This document shows, one piece after another, positions 8,675 to 16,548 of a stretch of 57,270 bases of DNA (the first letter of the stretch is position 1; every line of letters starts with the position of its first letter). The stretch is from assembly GCA_002919195.1 (NCBI GenBank), contig PKEU01000060.1:1-57270 (forward strand). Reading direction: 5' to 3'. This DNA comes from a bacterium. GTDB lineage: Bacteria > Bacillota > Limnochordia > DTU080 > RSA5. The notes beneath the pieces are model-generated. The model was not told the origin of the DNA. It made no database searches and saw only the letters and a program-made list of their open reading frames with translations. The translations under genes were made by a program, and so were the position numbers.

Positions 8675-8856
8675 AATCATCCTCCCACCCAAAGCGACGG
8701 GCTAATAATCGAGCCGCTCTCTCCCACTCTACGCTGGACCCCCTGTCCGACGTGACCACCGCAGCGAAGGAAAGATCCGTGCAGCGTAGAAGCACTCCAT
8801 CCATGCGCCATTTCTCCGGCGGGGCGGCCAAAGACCTTGGGAAGTGGAGGGGACGT

Positions 8857-9468
8857 ATGTCGTATCGTGGGGTGAGCACGGCGCTAGCGGCGCTCTCGCT
8901 GGCATTTATCGTCGTGGCCAACTACAGTGTCGACGCGAGCGAACCCATCGAATATCAATTGGGAGACAGGGTTTTGTCGTATGGCTCGTGGGGCGCCGAC
9001 GTTTTTCAATTGCAGCTGGAGTTGAAAGCCCTAGGGTACACGCTTGAAGCTGACGGTCACTTCGGTTCCCACACCCGCCGGGTCGTGACCGCGTTCCAGC
9101 TCGCCAACGGCTTGACCCCGGACGGCATCGTAGGGCCCAAGACGCTCGCTGCCCTGAAAAGTCAACGGCAAACCTTCGTTTACGTGGTACAGCCAGGGGA
9201 CTCGCTGTGGCGCATCGCTCAAACCTTTGGCACCAGTATGGAGGAGATTGTCCGCCTCAACAATCTCCCCGATGGCCCGCTCCAGGTCGGCAAGCAGCTT
9301 ATCCTGCCCGCCCAGGCGGTCTACAGAGTGCAGCCTGGAGACACGCTGTGGGAGCTTGCCATCCGCTTCCGCACCACCGTCGATGAGCTGGCCCGGCTCA
9401 ACGGCATCACCAATCCCTCGCTGATCCGGGCGGGCACCGAACTACGCCTGCCGGTGGCCGGTCCCTGA
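8857..9468 (+). CDS. Exported peptidoglycan-binding protein with two LysM domains
   Basis: The 203-residue protein has an N-terminal signal segment (about residues 6-27, ending near DASEP) and a PG_binding_1 domain (about 36-102, including FGSHTRRVVTAFQ and DGIVGPKTLAALK). Two LysM domains follow (about 107-150 and 154-198), with VQPGDSLWRIA and VQPGDTLWELA. All parts bind the cell wall; no catalytic domain (NlpC, hydrolase or Lipoprotein_9) is present, so it may be a wall-anchoring or spore/cortex-type protein. The start is the ATG at 8857 with GGAGGGG upstream; an open frame to 8752 exists but would bury the signal peptide. Confidence 0.85.
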   Translation: MSYRGVSTALAALSLAFIVVANYSVDASEPIEYQLGDRVLSYGSWGADVFQLQLELKALGYTLEADGHFGSHTRRVVTAFQLANGLTPDGIVGPKTLAALKSQRQTFVYVVQPGDSLWRIAQTFGTSMEEIVRLNNLPDGPLQVGKQLILPAQAVYRVQPGDTLWELAIRFRTTVDELARLNGITNPSLIRAGTELRLPVAGP

Positions 9469-9504
9469 CACGGGATCCGCTTCCTTCGCAGGGCAGATTT
9501 CATG

Positions 9505-10134
9505 TCACTGCCTCGAGGGGTAGAAGCGATCCTCCATCCGGTGGACCGCCGCGGTGCCGTTGGTCGCGTTGAGGATGCCCTGGATCACCGCGTCGGCCCG
9601 TACGGCTGGCGTGACGAGTTGTACCTCGACGGCGTCTGTGTAATTGGCATCCACAACCCGGGCGCCCAGGTCTTCCAAGAGGCGTTCGACCTTGCCGAAG
9701 TAAGGATAATCGATCCGGGCCTTCAAGGCTGCGTGCAAAACATACGTCGCGACGCCGGCCGCCTCCAGGCCGGCGGCCGCGGCCGCCGCATAGGCCCGTA
9801 CCAGCCCGGCGGCTCCCAAGAGGGTGCCGCCGAAGTACCGCACGACCGCGATGCACGTGTTTTCGACGTCCTGGCGCTCCATGACCTCCAAGATAGGACG
9901 CCCCGCAGTTCCTTGAGGCTCTCCATCATCGCTCATGCGGACGACGAGTGAGGGGCGGCCGGTCCGGTAAGCGTAACAGACATGGGTGGCATCGGGGTGC
10001 GCCGCGCGAATCCGCTCGAGCATCGCCTCCGCTTCGTCGACTTGCTCGACCGGCTCGACGTAGGCGATGAAACGCGACTTTTTCTGCACGACCTCGGCCG
10101 ATGCGGGTTTTGCCGCAGCTCGATAGGACTCCAG
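9505..10134 (-). CDS. YigZ/IMPACT family protein, probable CTG start
   Basis: The family core is clear: KKSRFIAYVEPV, DATHVCYAYRTG, DDGEPQGTAGRPILEV and VVRYFGGTLLGAAGLVRAY. Proteins of this family carry an IMPACT-type N-domain and an EF-G-IV-like C-domain and are linked to translation control; their biochemical role is unclear. A GTG at 10089 would begin in the middle of the conserved N-terminus. Fifteen codons upstream, a CTG at 10134 has AGGAGG eight bases before it and gives an N-terminus (ESYRAAAKPASAEVV) matching the family's length and pattern; no ATG/GTG/TTG fits better. The CTG start is inference. The gene is divergent from the deacetylase gene. Confidence 0.85.
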   Translation of the reverse strand: MESYRAAAKPASAEVVQKKSRFIAYVEPVEQVDEAEAMLERIRAAHPDATHVCYAYRTGRPSLVVRMSDDGEPQGTAGRPILEVMERQDVENTCIAVVRYFGGTLLGAAGLVRAYAAAAAAGLEAAGVATYVLHAALKARIDYPYFGKVERLLEDLGARVVDANYTDAVEVQLVTPAVRADAVIQGILNATNGTAAVHRMEDRFYPSRQ

Positions 10135-10206
10135 ATCAGGCGCCTCCTTGTCGGCCGGGTGCCTTTCTCAAACACACAAGACCCACATGAAGAGAGGTCG
10201 ACCTCG

Positions 10207-11391
10207 ATGTCCGCTGACCGCTACCTCTACTACGACGACGAGAAGTTTGATCTTTACGATTTTGGCCCCGGCCACTACTTTAGTCCACTTCGACAAAGGT
10301 TGACCACCGACCTACTCGAAAAGGCGGGCCTGCTGCCCGAGACGGCCGTCACCCGAGCTGTCCCGGCGACGGTTGAGGAGCTCCTCCTTTTTCACACCCC
10401 CGAGTACATCGCGGTCATCCGAGCCGACGGGCAAACCCCCAATGGGCCTGTCCAGCGCTGGGGCATCGGCACCTCCGATAACCCTCTTTTTCGCCGGATG
10501 CACGAAGCCGCCGCCCTCCGAGTAGGCGCGACTTTGGCTGCGGCGCGCCAGGTGATCGAAGGAAGAGCCATCCACGCCGTCAACTTCGCCGGCGGGCTCC
10601 ACCACGCGCATCCCAGCAAGGCCTCAGGGTTTTGCATTTACAACGACATTGCGGTTGCTATCGCCTGGCTCCGCCGCGAGTACGATTTGCGGGTTGCGTA
10701 CGTCGATCTCGACGCGCACCACGGCGATGGGGTGCAGTGGGGCTTTTACGACGACCCCAACGTGCTGACGATTTCCATCCACGAAAGCGGCCGGTACCTT
10801 TTCCCGGGCACCGGAGAGCCCGGCGAACTCGGCGACGGTCCGGCCCGGGGCACCAAGGTCAACATCCCCCTGCTTCCCCACACTGGCCCTAAGAGCTGGC
10901 TCGAATGTTTTGAACTGGTGGTCCCCGCCGTGTTGGAGGCCTTCCGGCCCGACATCCTCATCACCCAGCACGGGTGCGACGCGCACCGGTATGATCCCCT
11001 CACCCACCTGGCGATCTCGACACAAAGCATGGAAGCGGCGGCCCGCCGTTTGCACGAACTGGCCCACGAGCTGTGCGACGGGCGTTGGATCGCTCTCGGA
11101 GGAGGCGGCTACTCAATCTGGGACGTCGTGCCTCGGGCATGGGCGGCCGTATGGGCGGTCGTGACGGACCAAGCGTTGCCCCCCGCCGTGCCCGAGACGT
11201 GGCGAAAAGCGTGGGCGCAAAGGGTGCCCGGGAGAGATTTGCCCGACGAGTGGCACGACCTGATCGAGGAACTGCCTCCCAAAGACGGGGAGGATATCGA
11301 GAACGAGTGGCGCCACGCCCAAAACCGCCGGGTGGCAAAAGAGGTGTTGGAGACCGTCACCCGCCTCCTCAGGGCAGGCGTGCGCTCATAG
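10207..11391 (+). CDS. acuC: AcuC-like class I histone deacetylase family protein
   Basis: This 394-residue arginase/deacetylase-fold zinc hydrolase resembles AcuC, which deacetylates acetyl-CoA synthetase and other proteins. The active-site pair is in GGLHHAHP (His132-His133). Zinc ligands are Asp169 and His171 in YVDLDAHHGDG and Asp258 in QHGCDAH, and the catalytic Tyr lies in LGGGGYS. The start at ATG 10207 has AGAGAGGT eight bases upstream; a longer frame from 9982 overlaps the divergent gene and is rejected. The stop overlaps that of the convergent M24 gene by six bases. No acuA or acsA is nearby, so the substrate is not indicated by context. Confidence 0.85.
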   Translation: MSADRYLYYDDEKFDLYDFGPGHYFSPLRQRLTTDLLEKAGLLPETAVTRAVPATVEELLLFHTPEYIAVIRADGQTPNGPVQRWGIGTSDNPLFRRMHEAAALRVGATLAAARQVIEGRAIHAVNFAGGLHHAHPSKASGFCIYNDIAVAIAWLRREYDLRVAYVDLDAHHGDGVQWGFYDDPNVLTISIHESGRYLFPGTGEPGELGDGPARGTKVNIPLLPHTGPKSWLECFELVVPAVLEAFRPDILITQHGCDAHRYDPLTHLAISTQSMEAAARRLHELAHELCDGRWIALGGGGYSIWDVVPRAWAAVWAVVTDQALPPAVPETWRKAWAQRVPGRDLPDEWHDLIEELPPKDGEDIENEWRHAQNRRVAKEVLETVTRLLRAGVRS

Positions 11392-12495
11392 GCGCAGGAT
11401 GTCGGGGCGCTGGATGACGTTTCCGTCCACTTCGACGCTGAGCACCGGCCACTTGCCGCTCCCTTGGGTCAGCAAGGTAAAGCCTTCCTCGGTGACGACG
11501 ATGGTGTCCTCGGATTTCGTGCCGGTGATCGAAGGGTTCCAAGCGAAGGCTTGGTGTAGCTGCACCTTTCGCGTCTCATTGGGACTAGCCCGCCACTCCC
11601 GGCTCGCGTAGCCGGTGGCGCCTCCCTGGTGGTGGAGCTCCCACTCGCCCGGAAAGCCGGCCTCAGCATACAGGCGGGTGAGATCGTCGAAAAGGTCGGC
11701 CCCGCTCTTTCCAGGACGCGTCCTCTGCATGATGGCCGCGTCGATCTGCACCACCGCGGCATGGCGCTCTTCCAGGTCTTTGGAAAGGCGCCCAAAGTGG
11801 ACAAGGCGCGTCAGGCTCGCGATCAACCCGCCTTTGCGGGCGCAGCTCACCAGCATCGCCGACCGCTCGACCACGTTGTCGGTGGGAATAGGATGCCGGT
11901 AACGGTGCATCCGCCCGTCGGCGGCGACCAAGGTGACCACTGGCTCCAGCCCCCGCTCGAGCAGCGCGGCGTTGAGCCTCGCCGCGATCTGGCGCTCGCT
12001 CTCTTTCCGGGAGAGCCGGGCCGCGACCGTCTCCACAGCTTCGGCCGCGAGCCGTCCCAGCTCCAAATAGCGTTCGATCTCCTGGGGCGTCAGCTGGCAG
12101 CGCAGTTCAAACAGGGCTTGAGGTCGCGGCCCAAGGCCAGCCTTGGGAGCGTCCGAAGCGCCGTGCCGCCCGGCGACAAAGCGCTGGATTTCGGCTTCGG
12201 CGTCCCGGTACCAAGGCCAGGCAAACACCTCCACGTCGAGGCCGTCCAGCTCTTCCTCGTCGATGCGGGGCGCTTCGATGTTGTTGGCCAGCAACACGAC
12301 CGAGTCATGGTCCACCCACAGGTCGGCTGCCCCCATCTCCGTAGCCGACGAGACCCGGTTGTCGCCGCCCGCGGTGGCCCAGGCGAAGCTGTCGCGCCGG
12401 GTCAAGAGCACACCGTCCAAACGCTCTTGGCTGAGCCACTGCCGGATCCGCTCCAATTTGAGCCGAAACTCTTCTCGCCTCGCCTCAAGATCCAA
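11386..12495 (-). CDS. M24 peptidase-fold protein lacking metal ligands
   Basis: This protein of about 369 residues has a creatinase-type N-domain (VLLTRRDSFAWATAG) and an M24 'pita-bread' C-domain, as in Xaa-Pro peptidases. The metal-binding positions are altered. Where the family has Asp-x-Gly and Ser-Asp-x-Thr-Arg, this protein reads VSCARKG and IASLTRLVHFG (both Asp to Ser). The Glu-Pro motif becomes WNPS, while His in HHQGG and the final Glu in KSEDTIVVTEEG remain. It is probably not a standard metallopeptidase. The TTG start at 12495 has GGAAGGGAG about nine bases upstream; the frame stays open to 12633. Confidence 0.7.
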   Translation of the reverse strand: MDLEARREEFRLKLERIRQWLSQERLDGVLLTRRDSFAWATAGGDNRVSSATEMGAADLWVDHDSVVLLANNIEAPRIDEEELDGLDVEVFAWPWYRDAEAEIQRFVAGRHGASDAPKAGLGPRPQALFELRCQLTPQEIERYLELGRLAAEAVETVAARLSRKESERQIAARLNAALLERGLEPVVTLVAADGRMHRYRHPIPTDNVVERSAMLVSCARKGGLIASLTRLVHFGRLSKDLEERHAAVVQIDAAIMQRTRPGKSGADLFDDLTRLYAEAGFPGEWELHHQGGATGYASREWRASPNETRKVQLHQAFAWNPSITGTKSEDTIVVTEEGFTLLTQGSGKWPVLSVEVDGNVIQRPDILRL

Positions 12496-12719
12496 TTGCT
12501 CGCGCTCCCTTCCTCTCACCGGCGTCGCCGGCCCTTCAATATTGGACGCTTGCAAGGCCCAAACCTTGCGCTCTGTCTGTAAGCCTATGCCCCAACACTT
12601 CGAGCGGGCATCGTCGGCCAAGCTTCCCGGCATCCCTTTGCAAGAGGCAGCTGCCTGGGAGATGAGGTTTGTTTAGGCCGGCCCCCTATGATATCCTTGA
12701 GGCCGAGAAAGGAGCTCGT

Positions 12720-13427
12720 GTGGACGTGCGAACGGAAGAAAGGCGCCGGCGGATCCTCGACACGCTGGCGGAAATGTATCCCGACGCCAAATGCGAACTC
12801 AACTTCACCACGCCTTTTGAGCTGTTGGTCGCGACGATCCTCTCGGCCCAGAGCACCGACAAGCGCGTCAACATGGTGACCGCGCGGCTCTTTCCCAAAT
12901 ACAACACGCCCGAGGATTTCGCCGCGTTGCCTTACGAAACCCTCGAGGCCGAGATCCGGGAGATCGGGCTTTATCGCAGCAAAGCGAAAAACATCATCGA
13001 GATGAGCCGCCGCCTCCTTCAAGAGCACGACGGCCAGGTCCCCGCCGACCGGGAGGCCCTCGAAAAGCTTCCCGGCGTGGGACGGAAGACGGCCAACGTG
13101 GTCCTCAGCAACGCGTTTGGCATCCCGGCGATCGCGGTCGACACCCACGTCTTTCGCGTGGCCAACCGCCTGGGCCTCGTCCATCGGGCCAAGACCCCGC
13201 TGGAGACCGAACGCCAGCTCATGCGCAACATTCCCAAGGAGCAGTGGTCACAGGCCCACCACTGGCTGATCCATCACGGGCGAAGGCTGTGCCATGCTCG
13301 AAACCCCCGCTGCGGGGAATGCCCGCTCCTTTCACTTTGCCCCGATGGGCAGCGGCGGCTCAACAGCGCGACACCCAAGAAAGCTGCCTCGTTGGCAAAT
13401 GCTGCGGACGACCAGACGGGCTCGTAG
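12720..13427 (+). CDS. nth: Endonuclease III (DNA glycosylase/AP lyase)
   Basis: This 235-residue base-excision-repair enzyme removes oxidised pyrimidines and nicks abasic sites. The helix-hairpin-helix LPGVGRKTANVV contains the catalytic Lys, and Asp is present in AVDTHVFRVANR. The C-terminal [4Fe-4S] site shows the exact C-x6-C-x2-C-x5-C spacing (CHARNPRCGECPLLSLC). The start is GTG 12720 with AAGGAG five bases upstream; the longer frame from 12669 lacks a site. It ends seven bases before the convergent protease gene. Confidence 0.95.
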   Translation: MDVRTEERRRRILDTLAEMYPDAKCELNFTTPFELLVATILSAQSTDKRVNMVTARLFPKYNTPEDFAALPYETLEAEIREIGLYRSKAKNIIEMSRRLLQEHDGQVPADREALEKLPGVGRKTANVVLSNAFGIPAIAVDTHVFRVANRLGLVHRAKTPLETERQLMRNIPKEQWSQAHHWLIHHGRRLCHARNPRCGECPLLSLCPDGQRRLNSATPKKAASLANAADDQTGS

Positions 13428-13434
13428 CGGGCGG

Positions 13435-15063
13435 TTATCGGATCACCTCCCATCGCTCGCCCTCATAAGGCGTTAGGATCACATCAAGACCAGTGAGGCT
13501 CTGCCCTTTCCTGATGGCGACCGGGCCGGCCTCGCCAAAGTAGTCGCCGGGCGATACCTCTCCGTCGTCGTCGACGTCGATCCAACCGACGAGGCTCCAC
13601 CGCCCCTCGGGCGCGTGAGCCAACGAGAAGCGGCCGCCGAGCCCCGGTTGGGCCTCAACTTTAACCCACAGGCGGCTTCCTTCGCGTTGGACAAGCATCA
13701 CCCGGGGGATGCCGCTTGCTACCGCTCCCAGGGCGTCGAGGCGGCCGTATCCGTAGGAGGCGTCCCATCCCGGCCGGTCGTCCGGCCGCCTCGCCGTCAT
13801 GTGCAGGAGGGCCCGCACCTTTTCGGGATCTTGGGGAAAGCCGGCGCTCAGCATCAGGGCGATGACGCCCGAGACGTGCGGCGCGGCAAACGAAGTGCCG
13901 ATCTTGCAGATGAGGCTGTCACCGGTACCAAGGATCCAGATCCCAGCGGAGCACGAACCATCCACCTCAGATCCCCCCGGAGCTACGAGGTCGAGATCGG
14001 CTCCTTTGGCGGAGTAGGGAGTCACCTGCAAGTGGCGGTCAATGGCTCCGACTGCGATCACGCCCGGGTGGCTGGCCGGGCAAACGACGGGGCCGCCGCT
14101 GTTACCTGCGGCCGCCACCACGATCACACCGGCGCTCACGGCACGCGCCAGCACGTCATCGATGATGGAAGGACACTGGGGATCCGAGCCCACCTGGAGG
14201 CTGAGGTTGATGATGTGGGCGCCGCGTTCGACCGCTTTCTGGATGCCGCTGGCTACGGTGTCAGCCCTGGCGCCGGGAAACCCCACGACTCGGATGGGCA
14301 TCAGCCGCACCCCGGGAGCCACACCCCGGATCCCGTAACCGTTGCCTGCGATCGCGCCGATCACCCCGGCGACGCCGGTGCCATGCCAGTCGGGATCGAT
14401 CCCCTTTCGCTCGCCGTAACCGTAGTCCCCTCCGCTCTCCGCGTCCCACCCGGTGACCCAGAGGCGCGGATCAGCCAGATCGGGCTGGCTGAAGTCGATG
14501 GCGGTGTCCGCCACGGCGACGATGATTTCGGCCGCGCCGGCCGCCGAGGCCCTTTCCCACGCCTCTTGCGCCCGGATGGCCTCGAGCGCCCACTGCTCGC
14601 CGTAGTAAGGGTCGGCAAGGCCAGCGAGCGGCGTCACCGGCCCGTTTTCCTCGACCGAGATGACGCCCTTTTCTCCGGCCAGCAGCGCTAAGGCCGCCTC
14701 GGCAGGCCTTCTTTGGGGATCCCGGACCACGTGATACCCGTCAACGGCTTCTCTGACGTACGCGAAACCCAACCGCTCGACCGTCCGCCTCACCTCGGCG
14801 GTGTCGATCGCGCGCGAAAACGTGACGATGTACTCGTACGTAGGCTGGCGGGACCCAGGATCAATGGACGATAGGACGGGTTGTCCGAAGGGGACGCTTT
14901 TCGTCCCCAAACGCAGATTGAGAGGGGTGACAGGCAAGCTCTCGGGAGACGGGGTGACGATCTTGACGGCCCCCGAAAGCGTCGAGCTCTGTTTGGAACT
15001 TAGACCCAAGCAACCCGAAAGAAGCAGCAGCACGGGGATGAGACCGGCCAGCGCCCGCCTCAA
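13435..15063 (-). CDS. Subtilisin-like serine protease, lipoprotein
   Basis: A 542-residue S8-family protease. A short signal peptide ends in the lipobox LLSGC (Cys18), so it should be membrane-anchored outside the cytoplasm. An I9-like propeptide (about 75-140, TYEYIVTFSRAI...) precedes the catalytic domain, with Asp186 (VAVADTAID), His227 (DWHGTGVAG), Asn321 (AAAGNSGG) and Ser391 (GTSFAAPHVSG). The C-terminal domain contains an EF-hand-like calcium loop, DVDDDGEVSPGD. The TTG at 15063 overlaps the moaD-moaE stop as TTGA and yields a normal signal peptide; the frame remains open to 15114. Confidence 0.9.
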   Translation of the reverse strand: MRRALAGLIPVLLLLSGCLGLSSKQSSTLSGAVKIVTPSPESLPVTPLNLRLGTKSVPFGQPVLSSIDPGSRQPTYEYIVTFSRAIDTAEVRRTVERLGFAYVREAVDGYHVVRDPQRRPAEAALALLAGEKGVISVEENGPVTPLAGLADPYYGEQWALEAIRAQEAWERASAAGAAEIIVAVADTAIDFSQPDLADPRLWVTGWDAESGGDYGYGERKGIDPDWHGTGVAGVIGAIAGNGYGIRGVAPGVRLMPIRVVGFPGARADTVASGIQKAVERGAHIINLSLQVGSDPQCPSIIDDVLARAVSAGVIVVAAAGNSGGPVVCPASHPGVIAVGAIDRHLQVTPYSAKGADLDLVAPGGSEVDGSCSAGIWILGTGDSLICKIGTSFAAPHVSGVIALMLSAGFPQDPEKVRALLHMTARRPDDRPGWDASYGYGRLDALGAVASGIPRVMLVQREGSRLWVKVEAQPGLGGRFSLAHAPEGRWSLVGWIDVDDDGEVSPGDYFGEAGPVAIRKGQSLTGLDVILTPYEGERWEVIR

Positions 15064-15737
15064 GCGTCGATCCCCACCCAGCTCTCGCCGTCTTCCCACA
15101 CTTCCTTTTTCCAAATCGGCACCCGTTCTTTAAGCGTGTCGATGCCGTAGCGCGCTGCTTGAAAGGCCGCATCCCGGTGAGGCGTGGCCACCGCGACGAT
15201 CACGCTGGTTTCGCCGATACCCAGCTCCCCGATGCGATGCCCAATGGCGACGCGGGCATCCGGCCAGCGGCTTTCGATTTCTTGAGCGATCTTGAGCATT
15301 TCGCGCTCGGCCATCTCCCGGTACGCGTCGTAATTCAAAAAGACAGTGCGCTTATCGCCGGTGTACTCCCGTACGACGCCGGCGAAAAGGACCACCGCCC
15401 CGCACCGGGGGGAAAGGACCCGCTTTTGGTACTCGTCGGCCGAAAGGGGTTCCGTCGTCACTTTGACAAACGGCCCCCCATCCTCCGCGGCCAGGCCTCC
15501 CGAGACCGGCGGGATGAGAGCCGCTTCATCTCCAGGACTCAGCCGGCGTTCCCACGAGACATACTCCTGGTTGACCGCCAGCTTCAGCGATCGCTCGAGA
15601 GGAGCCATCGCCGGGTACTTCTGAAAAAGGGTGTGGAGAAGGTCACGGCCCGTCGCGTTTTCTGGAAGTTCCAGCTCGATCTCACGCGCTTTGGCGATGT
15701 CGGCCATGACCGCGAACAGGCGAACCTTGATCCTCAT
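15060..15737 (-). CDS. MoaD-MoaE fusion, molybdopterin synthase
   Basis: One 225-residue frame carries both subunits of molybdopterin synthase. Residues 1-81 are the ubiquitin-like MoaD ending in PPVSGG (Gly80-Gly81), and residues about 90-225 are MoaE, with the active-site HR (GHRIGELG) and Lys residues (TLKERVPIWKKEVW). MoaD normally needs a free C-terminal Gly-Gly to carry the thiocarboxylate, so the fusion should be cleaved after Gly81. Such fusions are known in mycobacteria as MoaX. The start is ATG 15737 with AAAGGT nine bases upstream. The downstream protease overlaps it by four bases. No other molybdenum-cofactor gene is in the window. Confidence 0.9.
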   Translation of the reverse strand: MRIKVRLFAVMADIAKAREIELELPENATGRDLLHTLFQKYPAMAPLERSLKLAVNQEYVSWERRLSPGDEAALIPPVSGGLAAEDGGPFVKVTTEPLSADEYQKRVLSPRCGAVVLFAGVVREYTGDKRTVFLNYDAYREMAEREMLKIAQEIESRWPDARVAIGHRIGELGIGETSVIVAVATPHRDAAFQAARYGIDTLKERVPIWKKEVWEDGESWVGIDA

Positions 15738-15766
15738 GACACCCGTACCTTTCGTTGAGGAATTGT

Positions 15767-16420
15767 CTACGCCTTCCGGCTCTTTTTGGCAGCAGCGACC
15801 GCGGCCACCAAGGCCTTCGCCCGGCCGGTCACCTGGTGCAATCTCCCCGTCTTGACATCGTCGCCCAGCAAACCGCCGCCGGCACCGACAGCGATGGCCC
15901 CCGCTTCGATGAAGGCCCCGGCGTTGTCCGGGCCGATGCCGCCGGTTGGGATCACAGGGATGTGGGGCAAAGGCGCCCGCACTTGGCGGATAAACGCGGG
16001 ACCCAGCACGTTGGCGGGAAAGAGCTTGACCGCCTGGGCGCCCGCCTCAACCGCCTTGACCATCTCCGTCGGCGTCATGACGCCGGGGATCGCCAAGCGC
16101 CCGTGGCGATTGGCCACCTCGATCACTTTCTCATTGAGGTTGGGAGCAAACAAGAAGGCGGCCCCCGACTGGATCGCGGCGACGGCCGCCGCGGGGTCGA
16201 GGACGGTTCCCGCTCCGATCAACGCTTTTCCTTGCATGGAGCTGGCAAGTCTTTCAATGGTCTCGTAGGCTCCGGGGGTGTCGACGGTCACTTCCAGGAC
16301 CGTGATGCCCCCCTCATATAAAGCAGTAGCGGCCTCGAGCGCGGCACGGGTCTCAAGACCCCGGATGACGGCAATCACGCCGCATCGTTCGATGGCTTGC
16401 AGGGACTCGACGGCACTCAT
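15767..16420 (-). CDS. eda: KDPG/KHG aldolase
   Basis: A 217-residue class I aldolase of the Entner-Doudoroff and glyoxylate-related pathways, which cleaves 2-keto-3-deoxy-6-phosphogluconate to pyruvate and glyceraldehyde-3-phosphate. Family motifs are GVIAVIRG, LEVTVDTPGA (catalytic Glu), GAGTVLDP, PGVMTPTE, VKLFPAN (Schiff-base Lys) and PTGGIGPDN. The ATG at 16420 has AGGAGG upstream. The partner dehydratase or kinase is not in the window, so the exact substrate is uncertain. It is divergent from the JAMM-like gene and 29 bases from the MoaD-MoaE gene. Confidence 0.9.
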   Translation of the reverse strand: MSAVESLQAIERCGVIAVIRGLETRAALEAATALYEGGITVLEVTVDTPGAYETIERLASSMQGKALIGAGTVLDPAAAVAAIQSGAAFLFAPNLNEKVIEVANRHGRLAIPGVMTPTEMVKAVEAGAQAVKLFPANVLGPAFIRQVRAPLPHIPVIPTGGIGPDNAGAFIEAGAIAVGAGGGLLGDDVKTGRLHQVTGRAKALVAAVAAAKKSRKA

Positions 16421-16548
16421 CCTAGGACCTCCTATCGGCCAAGAAACGCCTTTCCAGGCGAGCTACTTTTTCTTCCCCTGCCAGGAATCCTGCGGCCCTA
16501 GGCGGAAGTATCCTTCAGCGCCAGGCCGCGTGCGAAGAGGTGCTGACA

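Noticed and set aside
8752-8856. Longer N-terminus for the LysM/peptidoglycan-binding protein
   Set aside because: It would place 35 charged residues before the signal peptide, and the ATG at 8857 has a good GGAGGGG site.
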